Source of the DNA: Streptomyces griseocarneus
GTDB lineage: Bacteria; Actinomycetota; Actinomycetes; Streptomycetales; Streptomycetaceae
Length of the DNA stretch: 64,000 nucleotides
Assembly: GCF_014655595.1 (NCBI RefSeq)
Contig: NZ_BNBL01000004.1
Span: 372,001-436,000 of the forward strand
Direction: 5' to 3'
Under the pieces are notes generated by a model that was given only the letters and a program-made list of their open reading frames with translations, was not told where the DNA came from and ran no database searches. The translations under genes were made by a program, and so were the position numbers. Of this stretch, positions 17,110-25,288 are shown piece by piece (the first letter of the stretch is position 1; every line of letters starts with the position of its first letter).

Positions 17110-19395
17110 ATGACCTCCAACGGCAGTTCCACGGCGGCCTACCCGGACGGGACCATCGTCACCACGGCGGGCACCGGCGCCGCCGGCTTCATCTCCGACG
17201 GCGGGCCCGCCGCCGGCACCCCGGTCAGCGGTCCGAACGGCGTCGCGGTGGACCGCTCCGGCAACCTCTACATCGCCGACACCGGCAACCACCGCGTCCG
17301 CAAGGTGACCCCGGCGGGGATCATCACCACCGTGGCCGGCACCGGCCAGGCCGGCTTCGTCTCCGACGGCGGCCCCGCCGTCGCCACCAGGCTCTACCAC
17401 CCGACCGGCGTGGCGGTGGACGGCGCCGGCAACCTCTACATCGCCGACCGGCACAACCACCGCATCCGCAAGGTCACCACCAACGGGATCATCACCACCG
17501 TCGCGGGCAACGGCCAGGCCGGCTTCGTCTCCGACGGCGGCCCCGCCGTCGCCACCAAGCTCCACTACCCCTGGGCCGTGGCGGTCGACGCCGACGGCGG
17601 CCTGCTCATCTCCGACACCAACAACCACCGCATCCGCAAGGTGACGCCGGAGGGGAACATCCTCACGGTGGCGGGCAACGGCCAGGCGGGCTTCGTCTCG
17701 GACGGCGGGCCGGCCATCGCCACGAAGCTCTACCACCCCTTCGACGTGGTGGCGGACGGCGAGGGCGGCTTCGTCTTCGCGGACCGCTACAACCACCGGG
17801 TGCGGAAGGTGAGCGCCGCCGGCGTCATCACCACCGTCGCGGGCACCGGCACCGCCGGCTACGTCGCCGACGGCGGCCCCGCCGTGGGCGAGCGGCTGAA
17901 CTACCCGATCGGCGTCGCGCTGGACGCCGCCGGCAACCTCTACATCGGCGACAACCACAACCACCGCGTGCGCAGGGTCAACCCCGACGGGATCATCACC
18001 ACGATCGCGGGCACCGGAACCGCCGGGTACATCGCCGACGGCGGTCCCGCCGTCGGCACCAGCCTCTACTACCCCAACGGCCTCGCGGTGGCCCCCTCGG
18101 GGAGCCTGTACATCGCCGACGGCAGCAACCACCGCATCCGCCGGATCTACGGCGCGGCCGCGGTGCGGCCCCCGGTGCCGCCGCTCGCCGACCTCTACGG
18201 CGACGTGGTGGCCCCCGCCATCGCCCAGCGCGGCCAGGAGTTCGAGCTCGGCGCGCGGGTGCGCAGCCGCGGTCCGGCCACCGTCGACGGCGAGCACGTC
18301 ACCGTCGTGCTGAACCTGCCGGCCGGCCTCATCCCCGGCCCCGGCGCCTCCGGCAGCCGGCTGAGCCGCACCTTCCGCGGCATCCAGCTCGCCCCGTACG
18401 GCGGTTCCCTGGACGGCGTCTTCCGGGTGGTGGCCCCCGAGTCCACGGCCCCGGGGACGTACGAGGCGACGCTGGAGATCCAGTACGGCGGCGAGCTGAA
18501 CCTGAAGGACAACACCGAGATCCTGCCCGTCACCATCGTCGTCCCGGCCCCGCCGGCCAACGAGAAGGCGCTGACGATCTACCAGGAGGCCGTCCCGGAG
18601 GCCACCCCCGGCCAGGCCGTCCGCATCGGCCTGCGCTTCCTGTCGCCGACCGGCCAGCCGGTCAACCCCGGCGTCATCACCCAGCGCTACACCGCGCCCA
18701 CTGGCTTCGCCTTCGCCGGACAGCCGCTGTACACGTACCACAACACCTCCGGCGGCGTGGTCTCCGGCGCCCTGGACTACGAGGTGTACGACGGCGGGCG
18801 CACCCTCGTCATCCGTGCCAACCCGCACCTCAACACCACCACGACCGACACCGGCAGCCTCGTGTACACCGTCCCGCTGCGGGCGCAGCCGGACGCCACG
18901 GCCGGGCTGAAGAGCGACGGTTCGGCGAGCATCGGGCAGCACGCCCCGGTGCAGATCCTGGCGAAGGTGACCGGCACGGCCGGCGAGTTCAGCGCGCGGG
19001 TGACCCAGTCGCAGCAGGACAAGGCGCGGGTGCGCCGGGGCCAGCAGTGGGTGTACCCGGCCGTGCTGACCGTCACCAACACCGGTCAGCGCGAGATCGG
19101 CGCCCAGCAGATCGTCCTCACCGCCCCGCAGGGGCTGCGCTTCACCGAGGACCGGGTCGTGATCTCGCGGCAGGGCACGGACGGCGAGCTCTCCTTCCAG
19201 GCCCGGCGTTCGGCGGACCAGCGCACCCTGACCGCCGACGACGTCCGTCTGGACCTGGCGCCCGGCCAGTGGGCGGTCCTCTACCCGGAGCTCGAGGTCG
19301 ACGCGAACGCCCCGCTGGGCGCCGCGCAGGTCGGCATCCAGGTGGGCAGCCCGGTCTTCGCGTCGGGCCAGGCGGCGATCACCGTCGAGCCGTAG
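17110..19395 (+). CDS. NHL-repeat beta-propeller protein with C-terminal beta-sandwich domains
   Basis: A 761-residue protein starting at ATG 17110 behind AGGAGA. Residues about 15-350 consist of six to seven NHL repeats of about 54-56 residues. Each repeat contains 'ITTVAGTGxAGFVSDGGPAVATxLYHP', 'GVAVDxxGNLYIAD' and 'NHRIRKV', predicting a six- or seven-bladed propeller. The C-terminal ~400 residues are two or three Ig-like or CARDB-like beta-sandwich domains. No signal peptide is evident. NHL propellers bind proteins or RNA; no kinase or protease domain is fused. The repeats are unusually uniform at DNA level, suggesting recent internal duplication. Confidence 0.85.
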   Translation: MTSNGSSTAAYPDGTIVTTAGTGAAGFISDGGPAAGTPVSGPNGVAVDRSGNLYIADTGNHRVRKVTPAGIITTVAGTGQAGFVSDGGPAVATRLYHPTGVAVDGAGNLYIADRHNHRIRKVTTNGIITTVAGNGQAGFVSDGGPAVATKLHYPWAVAVDADGGLLISDTNNHRIRKVTPEGNILTVAGNGQAGFVSDGGPAIATKLYHPFDVVADGEGGFVFADRYNHRVRKVSAAGVITTVAGTGTAGYVADGGPAVGERLNYPIGVALDAAGNLYIGDNHNHRVRRVNPDGIITTIAGTGTAGYIADGGPAVGTSLYYPNGLAVAPSGSLYIADGSNHRIRRIYGAAAVRPPVPPLADLYGDVVAPAIAQRGQEFELGARVRSRGPATVDGEHVTVVLNLPAGLIPGPGASGSRLSRTFRGIQLAPYGGSLDGVFRVVAPESTAPGTYEATLEIQYGGELNLKDNTEILPVTIVVPAPPANEKALTIYQEAVPEATPGQAVRIGLRFLSPTGQPVNPGVITQRYTAPTGFAFAGQPLYTYHNTSGGVVSGALDYEVYDGGRTLVIRANPHLNTTTTDTGSLVYTVPLRAQPDATAGLKSDGSASIGQHAPVQILAKVTGTAGEFSARVTQSQQDKARVRRGQQWVYPAVLTVTNTGQREIGAQQIVLTAPQGLRFTEDRVVISRQGTDGELSFQARRSADQRTLTADDVRLDLAPGQWAVLYPELEVDANAPLGAAQVGIQVGSPVFASGQAAITVEP

Positions 19396-19424
19396 CGATC
19401 CGGCCGCGCGGGACGGCGGCCTGA

Positions 19425-19461
19425 GGAACCGCCCTTGGTCCGTGGGATCAAGGGCGGTTCC
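19425..19461 (+). terminator. Terminator after NHL gene
   Basis: A 13-bp perfect stem (19425-19437 with 19449-19461) with an 11-nt loop is followed by CTTT. It lies 30 bp after the NHL-gene stop codon. Confidence 0.8.
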
Positions 19462-19880
19462 CTTTGCGCACGGTGGGGAAGTGGGGACCGGACAGATGGC
19501 CGGAAAGCATCGGCCTGTGGCGCGTTGATCGTTTCCCGGCACGGTGGCGTGATCGGGGGCTGGATTCCCGCATGGCCGAATTCGATCCATGGAATGGTCT
19601 ATTCCGCCCGATAGGCGGTGGCTCGGGCCGTCCTGGACGACCGGCAATTTAATAGGACTGCCGAACAAAAGCGCAGTTCAAGGTCTCTTCCGCTAGTGTC
19701 CAACGGTGCGGGTGGGGCGCATTGCGCCACGCCTCTCGCCTGAGCCTTGAAACGCCCGGGACCGGTGTGTGGCGCGCAGACCGTGCGGACTCTCCGGCTC
19801 CGGGTGGCCGCCTCCCCTGCCCGCCGGCAGGGGCCCTGCCGACGGCGGATCCCGACGGCAGGACATAAGGAGGAGCAGAA
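19462..19880. other. Upstream region of cluster A E1 operon
   Basis: About 420 bp of lower-GC sequence (for example around 19560-19700) leading to AAGGAGGAG just before the TTG start at 19881. No gene is seen. It is the likely promoter region for the E1 alpha/beta pair and marks the left edge of cluster A. Confidence 0.5.
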
Positions 19881-20969
19881 TTGGGTGCGAAAGACCTCGT
19901 GGACGAGCCGGAGCTCGTCCAGCTGCTGAGCCCGGAGGGCCAGCGGATCGATCATCCGCGCTATTCCCTGGACATCGGACCGGAAGCCCTGCGCGGGCTC
20001 TACCGGGACATGGTGCTGACGCGCCGCTTCGACAGCGAGGCCGTCACGCTGCAGCGCCAGGGCGAACTGGGCCTGTGGGCGTCGCTGCTGGGCCAGGAGG
20101 CCGCGCAGATCGGCTCCGGCCGTGCGACCCGGCCCGACGACTACGTCTTCCCCTGCTACCGCGAGCACGGCGTCGCCTGGACGCGGGGCGTGGACCCCCT
20201 CAAGCTGCTCGGCATGTTCCGTGGCGTCAACCACGGCGGCTGGGACCCCAACGAGAACAACTTCCACCTCTACACGATCGTCATCGGCCCGCCGCTGCTG
20301 CACGCGGCCGGCTACGCGATGGGCGTGGCCCACGACGGCGCGGACACCGCCGTCCTGTCGTACTTCGGCGACGGCGCCTCCAGCCAGGGCGACGTGGCGG
20401 AGGCCTTCACCTTCGCGTCGGTCAACAACGCCCCGGTCGTCTTCTTCTGCCAGAACAACCAGTGGGCCATCTCCACGCCGACCGAGCGCCAGACCCGGGT
20501 GCCCATCCACCGGCGGGCCGCCGGCTGGGGCTTCCCCGGCGTGCGCGTCGACGGCAACGACGTGCTGGCCTGTCTGGCGGTCACCCGGGACGCCCTGGAG
20601 CGGGCCCGCTCGGGCCAGGGGCCGATGCTCATCGAGGCGCTGACCTACCGCATGGGCGCCCACGCCACCTCCGACGACCCCACGCGCTACCGGGAGGACG
20701 CCGAGCGGCGGGAGTGGGAGGCCAAGGACCCGATCCTGCGGCTCGAGCGGCACCTGTCCCAGGAGGGGTACGCCGACGCCGCCTTCTACGCCGAGGTGGC
20801 GGAGGAGGGCGAGCGGCTCGCGCGCAGGATCCGCGAGGGCGTGCGGGCCATGCCCGACCCCGACAGCGCGGCGATGTTCCGGCACGTCTACGCCGACGGC
20901 CACGAGCTCGTCACGGAAGAGCAGAACCGTTTCGCTGAGTACCAGGCCTCGTTCGAGGAGGGCAACTGA
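19881..20969 (+). CDS. 2-oxoacid dehydrogenase E1 component, alpha subunit
   Basis: A 362-residue thiamine-diphosphate enzyme subunit. The cofactor-binding motif GDG-X-NN is clear ('YFGDGASSQGDVAEAFTFASVNNAPVVFFCQNNQW'), and 'YRMGAHATSDDPTRYR' matches the conserved phosphorylation-loop region of pyruvate/branched-chain E1 alpha. The start is TTG 19881 behind a strong AAGGAGGAG. With the beta subunit, whose start is 2 nt away, it would decarboxylate a 2-oxoacid. No lipoyl E2 or E3 gene is nearby, so it may borrow the housekeeping complex or work alone, releasing an aldehyde or performing an acyloin-type carboligation. Sequence alone does not separate pyruvate from branched-chain specificity. 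Confidence 0.88.
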   Translation: MGAKDLVDEPELVQLLSPEGQRIDHPRYSLDIGPEALRGLYRDMVLTRRFDSEAVTLQRQGELGLWASLLGQEAAQIGSGRATRPDDYVFPCYREHGVAWTRGVDPLKLLGMFRGVNHGGWDPNENNFHLYTIVIGPPLLHAAGYAMGVAHDGADTAVLSYFGDGASSQGDVAEAFTFASVNNAPVVFFCQNNQWAISTPTERQTRVPIHRRAAGWGFPGVRVDGNDVLACLAVTRDALERARSGQGPMLIEALTYRMGAHATSDDPTRYREDAERREWEAKDPILRLERHLSQEGYADAAFYAEVAEEGERLARRIREGVRAMPDPDSAAMFRHVYADGHELVTEEQNRFAEYQASFEEGN

Positions 20970-20970
20970 C

Positions 20971-21951
20971 GTGGTGTCCCAGGAGATGACGCTCGCGGGC
21001 GCCCTCAACGCCTCCCTGCGCAGGGCGCTCGAGGACGACGAGAAGGTGCTGATTTCCGGCGAGGACGTGGGCAGGCTGGGCGGCGTCTTCCGCGTCACCG
21101 ACGGCCTGCAGAAGGACTTCGGCGAGGCCCGGGTCTCCGACTCGCCGCTCGCCGAGTCCGGCATCGTCGGCACGGCGATCGGGCTCGCGCTGCGCGGATA
21201 CCGGCCCGTGGTGGAGATCCAGTTCGACGGGTTCGTCTTCCCCGCGTTCAACCAGATCGTCACCCAGCTGGCGAAGATGCACGCCCGCTCCCTGGGTACC
21301 GTCCGGCTGCCGGTCGTCGTGCGGATCCCCTACGGTGGCGGGATCGGCGCGATCGAGCACCACAGCGAGTCGCCCGAGGCGTACTTCATGCACACCGCCG
21401 GACTCAAGGTGGTCTCGCCCGCCACCGCCGAGGACGGCTACTGGATGCTGCGGCAGGCCATTCAGAGCGACGACCCGGTGATCTTCTTCGAGCCGAAGCG
21501 CCGCTACTGGGACAAGGCGCCCGTCGACACCTCGGCGGCGCCCGCGCCCCTGCACAAGGCCCGCGTCGTCAGACCCGGGACCGACGCCACGCTCGTCACC
21601 TACGGCCCCACGGTCAGGGTGGGCCTGGAGGCGGCCGCCGCGGCGGCCGAGGACGGCACCTCGCTGGAGGTGGTGGACCTCCGCTCGCTCTCCCCGCTCG
21701 ACTTCGCCACGGTGCGGGCGTCGGTGGAGAAGACCGGGCGGCTGGTGGTGGTCCACGAGGCCCCCGTCTTCGTCGGGCCCGGTGCCGAGGTCGCCGCCCA
21801 CGTCCAGGAGCGCTGCTTCTACCACCTGGAGGCACCGGTCCTCAGGGTCGGCGGCTTCCACGCCCCGTACCCGCCGTCCCGGCTGGAGGACGACTACCTC
21901 CCGGGCCTGGACCGGGTGCTCGACAGCGTCGACCAGGTGCTCGCGTACTGA
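20971..21951 (+). CDS. 2-oxoacid dehydrogenase E1 component, beta subunit
   Basis: A 326-residue transketolase-like beta subunit, GTG start, 1 nt after the alpha stop. It contains 'VLISGEDVGRLGGVFRVTDGL', 'VSDSPLAESGIVGTAIGLALRGYRPVVEIQF', and the C-terminal 'EVVDLRSLSPLDFATVRASVEKTGRLVVVHEAP'. All are standard for E1 beta of pyruvate and branched-chain oxoacid dehydrogenases. It pairs with the alpha subunit to complete the alpha2beta2 active site. A strong bidirectional hairpin follows at 22000-22035, so the two genes form a stand-alone operon. Confidence 0.88.
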   Translation: MVSQEMTLAGALNASLRRALEDDEKVLISGEDVGRLGGVFRVTDGLQKDFGEARVSDSPLAESGIVGTAIGLALRGYRPVVEIQFDGFVFPAFNQIVTQLAKMHARSLGTVRLPVVVRIPYGGGIGAIEHHSESPEAYFMHTAGLKVVSPATAEDGYWMLRQAIQSDDPVIFFEPKRRYWDKAPVDTSAAPAPLHKARVVRPGTDATLVTYGPTVRVGLEAAAAAAEDGTSLEVVDLRSLSPLDFATVRASVEKTGRLVVVHEAPVFVGPGAEVAAHVQERCFYHLEAPVLRVGGFHAPYPPSRLEDDYLPGLDRVLDSVDQVLAY

Positions 21952-21999
21952 CGCGCGGGCACGCCGCTTCTCGGAGCTGCCGATTCCCGGACAGGCCTG

Positions 22000-22035
22000 C
22001 GGGCCCGCCGCGGCCGGGTGGTCGCGGCGGGCCCG
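22000..22035. terminator. Bidirectional terminator between E1 beta and LysR genes
   Basis: A perfect 13-bp stem (22000-22012 with 22023-22035) with a 10-nt loop lies between the convergent genes ending at 21951 and 22048. Confidence 0.7.
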
Positions 22036-22047
22036 TACGGCCGGGCC

Positions 22048-22977
22048 CTAGGACCGGGCGGCCAGCGGGTTCGCCGGGCGGCCCGTCCTGCTGGGCGGCA
22101 GGGTCCAGTCCTCGCGGTTGGCGAGGGTCTGGGCGACGGAGATGAAGGCGGCCACCGCCCGCGAGTTGTTGGACCGGGGGCTCATCCCGATGGCCAGCTT
22201 CCGGGAGACCGTGGGCGTCAGCGGCACGACGCGCAGGCCGGCCGGCATGACGGGCATCGCCAGGGAGGGCAGCACCGTGATGCCGTGTCCTCCCGCGACC
22301 ATGGCGAGCAGGGCGTTCACGTCCTGCACCCGATAGGCGATGTCGGGCTCGAGGCCGACCGTGCGGAACATCGCCCGGACCATGGCCTCCATTCCGCCCA
22401 CCGGCAGCAGGAGCGGTTCGGTGGAGAGCTGCTGGACGCGCAGTCCGGCATTCTGCGCCAAACGGTGCCCGGTGGGCAGGACGGCGTACATCCGGTCCTG
22501 CAGCAGCGGGATGGTGGAGAGTTCCTTCTTGGGCAGCGTCACGATGCCGACATCGATGGCGTAACCACGCAGCCAATCGGCGATCTGCATATCCGGGCCG
22601 TCGCGCAACTCGATTTCCAGCTGCGGATGTCGGGTACGGAGAGCGGTCATCAGAGCGGGCAGCAGCCGGCACGCGAAACTCTGGCTCGTGCCGATCCGGA
22701 TCCGCCCCCGCAGGTCCGCGGGCGAGTTGTTCGCGGCGTGGCGCATCTGCTCCGAGTGCATGAGCACGGCACGGGTATGTGCCAATACGCGACGTCCCGT
22801 CTCGGTAAGCTCGATTCCGGTTCTGTCCCGCTTCATGAGGCCGACCCCGAGCTCTTTTTCCAGGCTCGATATGGCATGGCTCACGGCGGACTGGCTGATG
22901 TCCAGTGCCCGGGCCGCAGCAGTGAAGCTGCCCGTGTCAATAATCGCTGCAAAGGCGGCGCATTGCGAAAGCTTCAT
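22048..22977 (-). CDS. LysR-family transcriptional regulator
   Basis: A 309-residue LTTR from ATG 22977. The N-terminal helix-turn-helix is canonical ('MKLSQCAAFAAIIDTGSFTAAARALDISQSAVSHAISSLEKELGVGLMKRDRTGIELTETGRRVL'), followed by the two-lobed inducer-binding domain with 'LRGRIRIGTSQSF' and 'IGIVTLP'-like segments. It lies downstream of leuD-like in the same direction, with its own 216-bp upstream region containing small palindromes (23094-23136). LTTRs usually sense a pathway metabolite; the divergent region 27278-27677 is a plausible target. The frame is open to 23025, but those extra residues do not belong to the family. Confidence 0.88.
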   Translation of the reverse strand: MKLSQCAAFAAIIDTGSFTAAARALDISQSAVSHAISSLEKELGVGLMKRDRTGIELTETGRRVLAHTRAVLMHSEQMRHAANNSPADLRGRIRIGTSQSFACRLLPALMTALRTRHPQLEIELRDGPDMQIADWLRGYAIDVGIVTLPKKELSTIPLLQDRMYAVLPTGHRLAQNAGLRVQQLSTEPLLLPVGGMEAMVRAMFRTVGLEPDIAYRVQDVNALLAMVAGGHGITVLPSLAMPVMPAGLRVVPLTPTVSRKLAIGMSPRSNNSRAVAAFISVAQTLANREDWTLPPSRTGRPANPLAARS

Positions 22978-23093
22978 AAAACGATATGGCTCCGCACGCC
23001 AGGATGACGCGGCGCACGGAGCCAACCCCCCTCAAGTTCAGCTCGGCCCGTCCAGGATACCTGCTCGAGTATCTGTGAGCGAGGCTCATGTAT

Positions 23094-23136
23094 CGCGAAA
23101 GAAACATCTTTCGCGCCGCTTAAGCGGGGCTTAAGC
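23094..23136. promoter_or_regulatory. Cluster of palindromes upstream of LysR gene
   Basis: CGCGAAAG (23094-23101) pairs with CTTTCGCG (23108-23115). It is followed by two identical 8-bp palindromes GCTTAAGC at 23118-23125 and 23129-23136, starts 11 bp apart (one helical turn). They lie between leuD-like and lysR on the minus strand. They may be a terminator for the upstream operon, an operator for autoregulation, or both. Confidence 0.4.
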
Positions 23137-23193
23137 CGAAAGGGGAAAAGGGGCTTTATCGCGTGATTCTTTGTGGACCGGGTCGTTTACCGC

Positions 23194-23808
23194 TCAGCGG
23201 CCGGGAGCCACCGCGGCGGCGACGGTGGTGGGCAGGGCCGGCCGGCGGCCGCGCTCGTACGCCGCGATGGCCTCCTCGTGCAGCAGGGTCGCGGCGATGG
23301 CGTCGAGTCCGGCGAGCATCCGGTCGCGGGCGTCCTCGTCCAGGGTGAACGGATGGACGCGGTCCGCGCAGCGGACCTCCAGCCGCTCGAGGTCGACGGT
23401 CACCTGCGTCTCGGGCGCCGACTCCACGGTCTCCCACAGCTCCTCGACCGTGGCGAGCGGGAGCTGGACGGTCAGCAGCCCGTTCATCAGCGAGTTGCCG
23501 CGGAAGATGTCCCCGTACCGGGGGGCGATGACCACCTTGAAGCCGTAGTCCTGCAGGGCCCACACGGCGTACTCGCGGGAGGACCCGGTGCCGAAGTCGT
23601 TGCCCGCGATCAGCACCGTCGCCTTCGCGTGCTGGGGCTGGTTGAGGACGAACGACGGGTCGTCGCCGCGCCAGTCGGCGAAGAGCGCGTCCGCGTGGCC
23701 GTCGCGGGTGGTGCTGGCACAGAAACGCACCGGGATGATCTGGTCGGTGTCGACGTTGCTGCGCCGCAGCGGCGCGGCCGTGCCGGTGTGGACGGTGAAC
23801 TTCTCCAT
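23194..23808 (-). CDS. leuD-like: 3-isopropylmalate dehydratase small-subunit homologue
   Basis: A 204-residue swivelling domain of the aconitase superfamily. It starts 'MEKFTVHTGTAAPLRRSNVDTDQIIPVRFC', with the LeuD signature 'NVDTDQIIP', and contains 'VLIAGNDFGTGSSREYAVWALQDYGFKVVIAPRYGDIFRGNSL' with the substrate-binding 'GSSRE' loop. With the large subunit 11 bp upstream it would isomerise a 2-alkylmalate (dehydration and rehydration) to the 3-alkyl isomer. Position inside cluster A, with an isopropylmalate-synthase-like enzyme but no LeuB, suggests a pathway-specific copy. Substrate specificity cannot be read from the sequence. Confidence 0.85.
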   Translation of the reverse strand: MEKFTVHTGTAAPLRRSNVDTDQIIPVRFCASTTRDGHADALFADWRGDDPSFVLNQPQHAKATVLIAGNDFGTGSSREYAVWALQDYGFKVVIAPRYGDIFRGNSLMNGLLTVQLPLATVEELWETVESAPETQVTVDLERLEVRCADRVHPFTLDEDARDRMLAGLDAIAATLLHEEAIAAYERGRRPALPTTVAAAVAPGR

Positions 23809-23819
23809 GAACGTGGACC

Positions 23820-25220
23820 TCACAGATCGGCGGGGGCGGCGAGGCGGCCGGCCACGGCGGTGGCGGCGGCGACCGGGGGCGAGACGATGTGCGTCCGGGA
23901 GCCCCTGCCCTGCCGTCCCTCGAAGTTGCGGTTGTTGGTGGACGCCGCGCGCTCGCCCGGGCGCAGCCGGTCCTCGTTGAGGGCCGCGCACATCGAGCAG
24001 CCCGCGCCGGCCCGGAAGTCGGCGCCCGCCTCGGCGAAGACCCGGTCGAGGCCCTCCTCGACGGCCTGCCGGCGCACCTGCGCCGAGCCGGGGACGATCA
24101 CCATGTGGAGGCCGTCCGCCACGCGGCGGCCCTTGAGCACGTCAGCCGCCGCCCGCAGGTCCTCGATGCGGCTGTTGGTGCACGAGCCGAGGAAGACGGT
24201 GTCGATGGCGATGTCGCGCATGGCCGTGCCGGGCTTGAGGTCCATGTACTCCAGCGCCCGTTCGGCGGCGGTGCGCTCCTCCTCGCCCTCGAAGTCGGTG
24301 TGCGCGGGCACGTGGCCGTCGAGCGGGATGCTCTGTCCGGGGTTGGTGCCCCAGGAGACGTACGGGCTCAGGGTGGCGGCGTCGAGGTGGACCTCCTTGT
24401 CGAACACCGCGTCCGCGTCCGTGCGCAGGGTCTTCCAGTAGGCCACCTCCGCGTCCCAGTCGGGGCCCTGGGGCATGCCGGGACGGGACTCGAGGTAGGC
24501 GAACGTCGTCTCGTCGGGGGCGATCAGGCCCGCCCGGGAGCCGGCCTCGACGGACATGTTGCACAGGGTCATCCGGGCCTCCATCGACAGGGCCGTGATG
24601 GTGTCGCCCCGGTACTCGATGATGTGGCCCTGGCCGCCCGCGGTGCCGATCTTCGCGATGAGGGCGAGGATGACGTCCTTGGCCGTGACGCCGGCCGGCA
24701 GTTCGCCGGTGACGTTGACGGCGAGGTCCTTCATGCGGCGCATCGACAGCGTCTGGGTGGCGAGCACGTGCTCGACCTGGCTGGCGCCGATGCCGAAGGC
24801 GAGTGCTCCGAAGGCGCCGAGGGTCGTGGTGTGCGAGTCGCAGCAGACGATGGTCATGCCGGGGCGGGTGAGGCCCAGCTCGGGGGCGATGACGTGCACG
24901 ATGCCCTGACCCGGGTCGCCCAGGCGGTGCAGCGGGATGCCGAACTGGGCGCAGTTGGAGCGCATCAGCTCGGCCTGGCGGCGGCCGGAGGGGTCCTTGA
25001 TGATCCGGTCGATGGCGATCGTGGGGGTGTTGTGGTCCTCGGTGCCGACGGTGAGGTCGGGCCTGCGGACCGTGCGGCCGGCGGCCCGCAGGCGGTCGAA
25101 CGCCTGCGGGGTGTTCACCTCGTGCAGCAGCTGCAGGTCGATGTAGAGGAGGTCGTCTCCGGCGCTGTTGTGTCGTACGACGTGTGCGTCCCAGGTCTTC
25201 TGCGCCAATGTCGAGCCCAT
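23820..25220 (-). CDS. leuC-like: 3-isopropylmalate dehydratase large-subunit homologue
   Basis: A 466-residue [4Fe-4S] hydro-lyase of the LeuC family from ATG 25220. Cluster ligands are visible as Cys ~347 in '[14 protein letters not shown]' and Cys ~407 and ~410 in '[15 protein letters not shown]'. Other family signatures are 'GTEDHNTPT', '[19 protein letters not shown]' and '[12 protein letters not shown]'. Length is normal for LeuC. With the adjacent small subunit it forms the heterodimeric isomerase of a leucine-like chain-elongation step acting on the product of the synthase at 29688-30869. It is probably co-transcribed with the FAD/NAD(P) gene 68 bp upstream. Confidence 0.88.
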   Translation of the reverse strand: MGSTLAQKTWDAHVVRHNSAGDDLLYIDLQLLHEVNTPQAFDRLRAAGRTVRRPDLTVGTEDHNTPTIAIDRIIKDPSGRRQAELMRSNCAQFGIPLHRLGDPGQGIVHVIAPELGLTRPGMTIVCCDSHTTTLGAFGALAFGIGASQVEHVLATQTLSMRRMKDLAVNVTGELPAGVTAKDVILALIAKIGTAGGQGHIIEYRGDTITALSMEARMTLCNMSVEAGSRAGLIAPDETTFAYLESRPGMPQGPDWDAEVAYWKTLRTDADAVFDKEVHLDAATLSPYVSWGTNPGQSIPLDGHVPAHTDFEGEEERTAAERALEYMDLKPGTAMRDIAIDTVFLGSCTNSRIEDLRAAADVLKGRRVADGLHMVIVPGSAQVRRQAVEEGLDRVFAEAGADFRAGAGCSMCAALNEDRLRPGERAASTNNRNFEGRQGRGSRTHIVSPPVAAATAVAGRLAAPADL

Positions 25221-25288
25221 GTGACTCTCTCTGCTCCCTGCGATTCGTGGTGTCGGTGTGCGTGTCGGGCGTACGGTCGCCCGTGCGG

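Noticed and set aside
16762..19668. A 968-codon minus-strand open frame opposite the NHL gene
   Set aside because: The plus-strand frame has clear NHL repeats; the antisense frame merely mirrors the repeated DNA.
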